Assembly (NCBI GenBank): GCA_003500765.1
Contig: DNQL01000244.1
Location: 1 to 6,528, forward strand
Direction of reading: 5' to 3'
Length of the DNA: 6,528 nt
Source: Elusimicrobiota bacterium
GTDB taxonomy: Bacteria > Elusimicrobiota > Elusimicrobia > Elusimicrobiales > UBA9959
A program made the translations under genes and the position numbers. The notes below the pieces were generated by a model. It was not told the origin of the DNA. It made no database searches and saw only the letters and a program-made list of their open reading frames with translations. This document shows positions 3,522 to 6,528 of this stretch, in pieces. The first letter of the stretch is position 1; every line of letters begins with the position of its first letter.

Positions 3522-5329
3522 AATCCCGGGGCGGGAGAGGGGGAAAGCTCGGGCCCGGCGGCGCCTTCGGCTACGCGCACGAAGCGGTTGGCCGGCACCC
3601 CGTAGAACCGCGATACGCGGGACTCTTTCCCGCCCCAGCGGATCTCTATGTCGGCCAGGCGAGCTTTCCCCAGGCCGAAATGCAGCCGCAGGTCGTCCGA
3701 TTGGGAACCGTGTCCGCGCGAGGAAGAGACCTCCCGGGTCTGGCTCAGCCCCCGGGTCCTTACTATGACGCGGGAACCTATGGCGGAGCGGGGCGCCCCG
3801 CCCGGGCCGGCGCCTTCCAGCCGCACATGCAGCCAGTTATTGCGGCTGCCGATATCGTTGCGGAACAGCGCGGCGCGGGGAAATGGGCCGTGGCGCCTGT
3901 CGGCGGGCATGCGCATCCAGGACTTGCCGGCGAGTATATCCAGGTCCCCGTCGCCGTCATAGTCGGCGACCGAGATCCCGGCGGAGCTCTCCCAGCCGAA
4001 ACCGGCTTTCTCCGTCGCGTCCTCGAACCGGCCCGGGGCGGACTGCCTGAAGAGGCGCAGGAACTGGCCGTCGGGATAGTCGCCGCTCGAAAGCAGGAGG
4101 TCCAGGCGGCCGTCATTATCGAAATCCGCCCAGGTCGCGCGCATATCGCCCTGGTTCCAGTTAGTCGTGCTAGCGTGCACGCGCGGCATGGCTTCCGCGC
4201 GGCGCCTGAAGGCGAAACCCTTATCCGGGCCGAGATTCTCTAGAAGGGAGGAGCGGTCCGAGGCCTCGCCGGCCCAGCCGTGAGTGATCTCGCCCAGGAA
4301 CACGTCCATGTCGCCGTCATTGTCGTAGTCGGCGCAGGGGGCGGAGAAGGTGTTGCCGTGGGAGCGCCATTCTTTCTCCGTCTCCCGCTTCACCCAGCCG
4401 GGGTAGCGGCCGTGCCTTATCCCGTCGCCGTCGAAGCCGGACGCCGGCGCCATATCGGTGAAACCGCCGTCGCCGTTATTGCGCCAGAGGCGGTTGGCCT
4501 GTCTGCCGTACACGGCGAGGAGTATGTCCTGCAGGCCGTCATTGTCCCAGTCGCAATGGGAAACGCCGTAAACGGGGCGGCTGGAATCGGGTCTGCCCTC
4601 GGAAGGATAGGTGAGGAGCCCGGCGGGCATGGTCATGTCGGCGAAGCGGCCGCCGCCGAGCCCGCGGTAGAGGCGGGAAGGATAGGAGATGAACGATACG
4701 CCGTACTCCTTATACCAGCTGCCGACGACGAGGTCGAGCAGCCCGTCGTTGTCATAGTCGAGGAAGGCGGCCGAAACGGCGGTTTCGGGAGCGAAAGCGG
4801 ACGGGGCCCCCGCGGGGAAGGAGAACCGCCCCGAACCGTCGTTAAGCAGGATTTCGGAGCGCAGGCCGTCGTCAGGCCTTTCATATAGGACGGAGCCGTC
4901 TTCTCCTTTCATCGTCTCCCCGGTCTTTGGATCGGCGCGCGGCTTTTCGAACTCGCAGTAGCGGCCGCGGAAGACGTCCAGGTCCCCGTCATTGTCCGCG
5001 TCGGCGAAAGCGAGGAAGGAGCCGGGAGCCGCGGCGGTACTCAAGGAGGGGTGGGCGTTTATGGCGGCCTCAGCGGTGAAATCGGTGAAGGCGCGGCCGT
5101 CCCGGACCGGCCGGTTCATGAATACGGACGCGCCGGGCCCTCCATGGGTCCGGTGCAGGACCGCGTCCGGCCAGCCGTCGGCGTCCAGGTCGGCCCAGTA
5201 CGGGGTCTGGCAGGGGACCGAAGATATCTCCAGTCCGGGCGCCACGTCGGAGAACCACGGCTGGGCGGCGGCGGGCGAGGGACCGGGGGAGAGGAGAAAA
5301 AAGAGGGCGGCCAGGCGGGATATTTTCAT
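3518..5329 (-). CDS. Secreted FG-GAP/VCBS repeat protein with C-terminal ASPIC/UnbV domain (CRTAC1-like)
   Basis: A 603-residue exported protein. The signal peptide is MKISRLAALFFLLSPGPSPA plus AA, with likely cleavage after Ala22. Seven calcium-binding DxDxDGxxD loops mark blades of a beta-propeller: DLDADGWPD (47), DADNDGDLD (110), DYDNDGLLD (191), DWDNDGLQD (260), DYDNDGDMD (334), DFDNDGRLD (402) and DYDGDGDLD (456). Residues about 517-585 match the ASPIC/UnbV module (IGSRVIV, SRGHGSQSDDLRLHFGLG, IEIRWGG). This order is typical of bacterial CRTAC1-like proteins, whose roles are mostly unproven (adhesion, polysaccharide or surface binding). There is no catalytic motif, anchor or sorting signal, and the C terminus is a Pro/Ser tail. 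No Shine-Dalgarno precedes the ATG, and a TATAAT box lies 6 nt upstream. It is divergent from the M28 peptidase gene. Confidence 0.93.
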   Translation of the reverse strand: MKISRLAALFFLLSPGPSPAAAQPWFSDVAPGLEISSVPCQTPYWADLDADGWPDAVLHRTHGGPGASVFMNRPVRDGRAFTDFTAEAAINAHPSLSTAAAPGSFLAFADADNDGDLDVFRGRYCEFEKPRADPKTGETMKGEDGSVLYERPDDGLRSEILLNDGSGRFSFPAGAPSAFAPETAVSAAFLDYDNDGLLDLVVGSWYKEYGVSFISYPSRLYRGLGGGRFADMTMPAGLLTYPSEGRPDSSRPVYGVSHCDWDNDGLQDILLAVYGRQANRLWRNNGDGGFTDMAPASGFDGDGIRHGRYPGWVKRETEKEWRSHGNTFSAPCADYDNDGDMDVFLGEITHGWAGEASDRSSLLENLGPDKGFAFRRRAEAMPRVHASTTNWNQGDMRATWADFDNDGRLDLLLSSGDYPDGQFLRLFRQSAPGRFEDATEKAGFGWESSAGISVADYDGDGDLDILAGKSWMRMPADRRHGPFPRAALFRNDIGSRNNWLHVRLEGAGPGGAPRSAIGSRVIVRTRGLSQTREVSSSRGHGSQSDDLRLHFGLGKARLADIEIRWGGKESRVSRFYGVPANRFVRVAEGAAGPELSPSPAPGF

Positions 5330-5335
5330 CGCAAG

Positions 5336-5347
5336 ATTATATATAAT
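5336..5347. promoter_or_regulatory. Palindromic double -10 box between divergent secreted-protein genes
   Basis: ATTATATATAAT is a perfect 12-nt palindrome that holds TATAAT on the plus strand (5342-5347) and TATAAT on the minus strand (5341-5336). The minus box is 6 nt from the FG-GAP ATG, which predicts a leaderless mRNA. The plus box is 25 nt from the M28 ATG, predicting a leader of about 19 nt without Shine-Dalgarno. No good -35 is visible on either side. Because the boxes abut, RNA polymerase could hardly use both at once. Confidence 0.55.
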
Positions 5348-5372
5348 GGCCTTAAGCCCGCACTATTGACCC

Positions 5373-6473
5373 ATGTCAAAAGCCATCCTTTCCATATTCT
5401 TCGCCCTGGCCGCGGCCCTGCCGCTGGGCGCCGCCGAGGGCCCCGTCTACCTGCTGACCGAGCGCGACCCTTCGTTCCTGGCCAGGAACGAAGTATACCT
5501 TTCGGTCGCCTACGACAAGGGCAGGACCAGGCTGGTGCGTCCCGTTCTTCCCTACGGGGACCTGCCCCCGGAACTCCGCGCCGCGCTGAAGCCGGTCTCC
5601 ATGGGGGATGTTCGCAACGCCCCGGCCGGGTCTTTCGCGAAAGTCGAGGAGGACCATTTCGTCAGGGAACTGGTCTCCCGGGTCAACCCGCGCAATATCT
5701 CCGCCTGGGCCGAGCGCCTGACCATGACCGGAAAGCGCAGCGCCGGGGCGCTGGACCTGGGACCGGCTTCAGGCAACCGCCTGGCCGCCGACATGATAGC
5801 GGCCGAACTGGGCAGGCTGGGCTACGCCGCGGAGCAGCATTGCTACCGCAAACGCAGGCAGGACGACGAATGCAATGTCGTCGGCCGGCGCGAGGGGGAG
5901 AAATACATTCTCGTAGCGGCGCATTTCGACACGGTGGGCCATGAGAACGCGGGAGCCGACGACAACGCCTCGGGGACGGCGGCCCTGCTGGAGATGGCGC
6001 GGGTCCTGGCCGGTTACAGGTCGGACCTCGGCCTGATATTCCTGGCCGCCAATGGGGAAGAGATAGGGATAGCGGGGTCTTACGCCTATGCCCGGAAACT
6101 GAAAGCTTCCGGAGAGATATCGAAGATAGCCTGGGCCATAAACATGGACATGGTCGCCTACAACAAGGACGGCGTCATCGAGCTGGAGACCAACAGGGAA
6201 TTCGCGGCTCACGCGGAATGGGTGGCCGCGCTGGCCAGGGTCTATACGCGGATGGAACCGCATGTAGCCATGCCCGCCTGGGGCAGCGACCATGTCCCTT
6301 TCCTGGAGGCGGGCATTCCGGCCTATTTGTCCATAGAGCACTGGGACAACCACAATCCCTGCTACCACAGGCCCTGCGATACGATGCAGGGGCTCGACTG
6401 GGATTTCGCCGCCGATATAGCCCGCCTCAACCTGGCCGTCATAGCCGGCAAATCCCGCCTCACGCCGAATTGA
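5373..6473 (+). CDS. Secreted M28-family zinc aminopeptidase/carboxypeptidase
   Basis: A 366-residue exported metallopeptidase expected to release terminal amino acids from peptides using two zinc ions. The signal peptide is MSKAILSIFFALAAALPLGA, with likely cleavage near Ala20-Ala21. Residues about 22-120 form an N-terminal extension I cannot assign. The M28 catalytic domain spans about 125-360 with all ligands visible: His184 and Asp186 in AAHFDTVG, the bridging Asp in GADDNASG (Asp196), catalytic Glu229 and ligand Glu230 in NGEEIG, Asp259 in NMDMVAY, and His332 in CYHRPCDT. GSDHVPF (304-310) is also typical. Four cysteines (157, 167, 330, 335) could form two disulfides, consistent with export. 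The start is fixed by the signal peptide. No Shine-Dalgarno is visible before the ATG. Substrate preference cannot be read from the sequence. It shares a promoter region with the FG-GAP gene, so co-regulation in extracellular protein use is plausible. Confidence 0.94.
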   Translation: MSKAILSIFFALAAALPLGAAEGPVYLLTERDPSFLARNEVYLSVAYDKGRTRLVRPVLPYGDLPPELRAALKPVSMGDVRNAPAGSFAKVEEDHFVRELVSRVNPRNISAWAERLTMTGKRSAGALDLGPASGNRLAADMIAAELGRLGYAAEQHCYRKRRQDDECNVVGRREGEKYILVAAHFDTVGHENAGADDNASGTAALLEMARVLAGYRSDLGLIFLAANGEEIGIAGSYAYARKLKASGEISKIAWAINMDMVAYNKDGVIELETNREFAAHAEWVAALARVYTRMEPHVAMPAWGSDHVPFLEAGIPAYLSIEHWDNHNPCYHRPCDTMQGLDWDFAADIARLNLAVIAGKSRLTPN

Positions 6474-6512
6474 GAGGAGACGCCCCCGTCACCAGGCAAT
6501 AAAAAAGAGTTA

Positions 6513-6528
6513 ATGGAAATTTCGTGTT
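6513..6528 (+). CDS. Possible start of the next gene (cut by window end)
   Basis: An ATG at 6513 preceded by AAAAAAGAG, a weak purine-rich ribosome site, opens a frame reading M-E-I-S-C to the window end. The 39 nt before it, after the M28 stop, show no hairpin terminator, so it could be cotranscribed with the peptidase. Five codons are too few to call a gene with confidence. Confidence 0.25.

Noticed and set aside
3236..4243. 335-residue plus-strand frame overlapping ssb and antisense to the FG-GAP gene
   Set aside because: It has Gly/Arg/Ala/Pro-rich shadow composition, and both overlapped genes have strong family motifs.
4280..4888. 202-residue plus-strand frame opposite the FG-GAP gene
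   Set aside because: Its repeated Val/Gly/Ala pattern simply mirrors the antisense of the DxDxDG repeats.

Overview
The window is GC-rich (by eye) bacterial chromosomal DNA, tightly packed on both strands. Its most notable content is a tRNA-Asn(GUU) gene at 2509-2818 whose anticodon is split by a complete 235-nt group I intron. The host cannot be fixed from sequence alone. A bacterial SSB, a zinc-finger-less DnaJ-type co-chaperone, CCA-encoding tRNA, secreted FG-GAP/ASPIC-UnbV and M28 proteins, and heavy ATA (Ile) codon use in GC-rich genes would fit a lineage such as Elusimicrobiota or Omnitrophota. That placement is a low-confidence guess.

Layout, left to right. (1) 3-686 (+): 3' part of an unrecognised, probably exported protein, open at the left edge, followed by a strong rho-independent terminator (713-757). 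(2) 807-2428 (-): a compact three-gene operon transcribed right to left, encoding a stand-alone PAS-domain protein, a small two-helix membrane protein and a class B J-domain co-chaperone. It ends in its own terminator (765-789), back to back with the first. (3) 2461-2818 (+): promoter and intron-split tRNA-Asn. (4) 2819-3098: a 280-nt gene-free spacer rich in hairpins, including two copies of an identical 27-nt palindromic element. (5) 3099-3521 (+): an SSB paralogue without the usual acidic C-terminal tip. (6) 3518-5329 (-): a secreted seven-repeat FG-GAP/VCBS protein with a C-terminal ASPIC/UnbV domain, convergent with ssb and sharing a CTAG stop overlap. (7) 5373-6473 (+): a secreted M28 zinc peptidase, divergent from (6) across a 44-nt gap containing a perfect 12-nt palindrome that supplies a TATAAT box on each strand. 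(8) A possible next start codon lies at 6513.

The intron is the main discovery candidate. With the splice sites placed by group I rules (exon 1 ends in U2542, intron ends in G2777), the joined exons give a standard 75-nt tRNA-Asn with a 7-nt CTGTTAA loop. P1 with its U.G pair and P2 to P9.0 can all be drawn, including extra helices between P7 and P3 that point to an IA-like fold rather than the IC3 type usual in bacterial tRNA genes. Two minus-strand genes (PAS and FG-GAP) each have a -10 box exactly 6 nt before the ATG and no Shine-Dalgarno, suggesting leaderless mRNAs.
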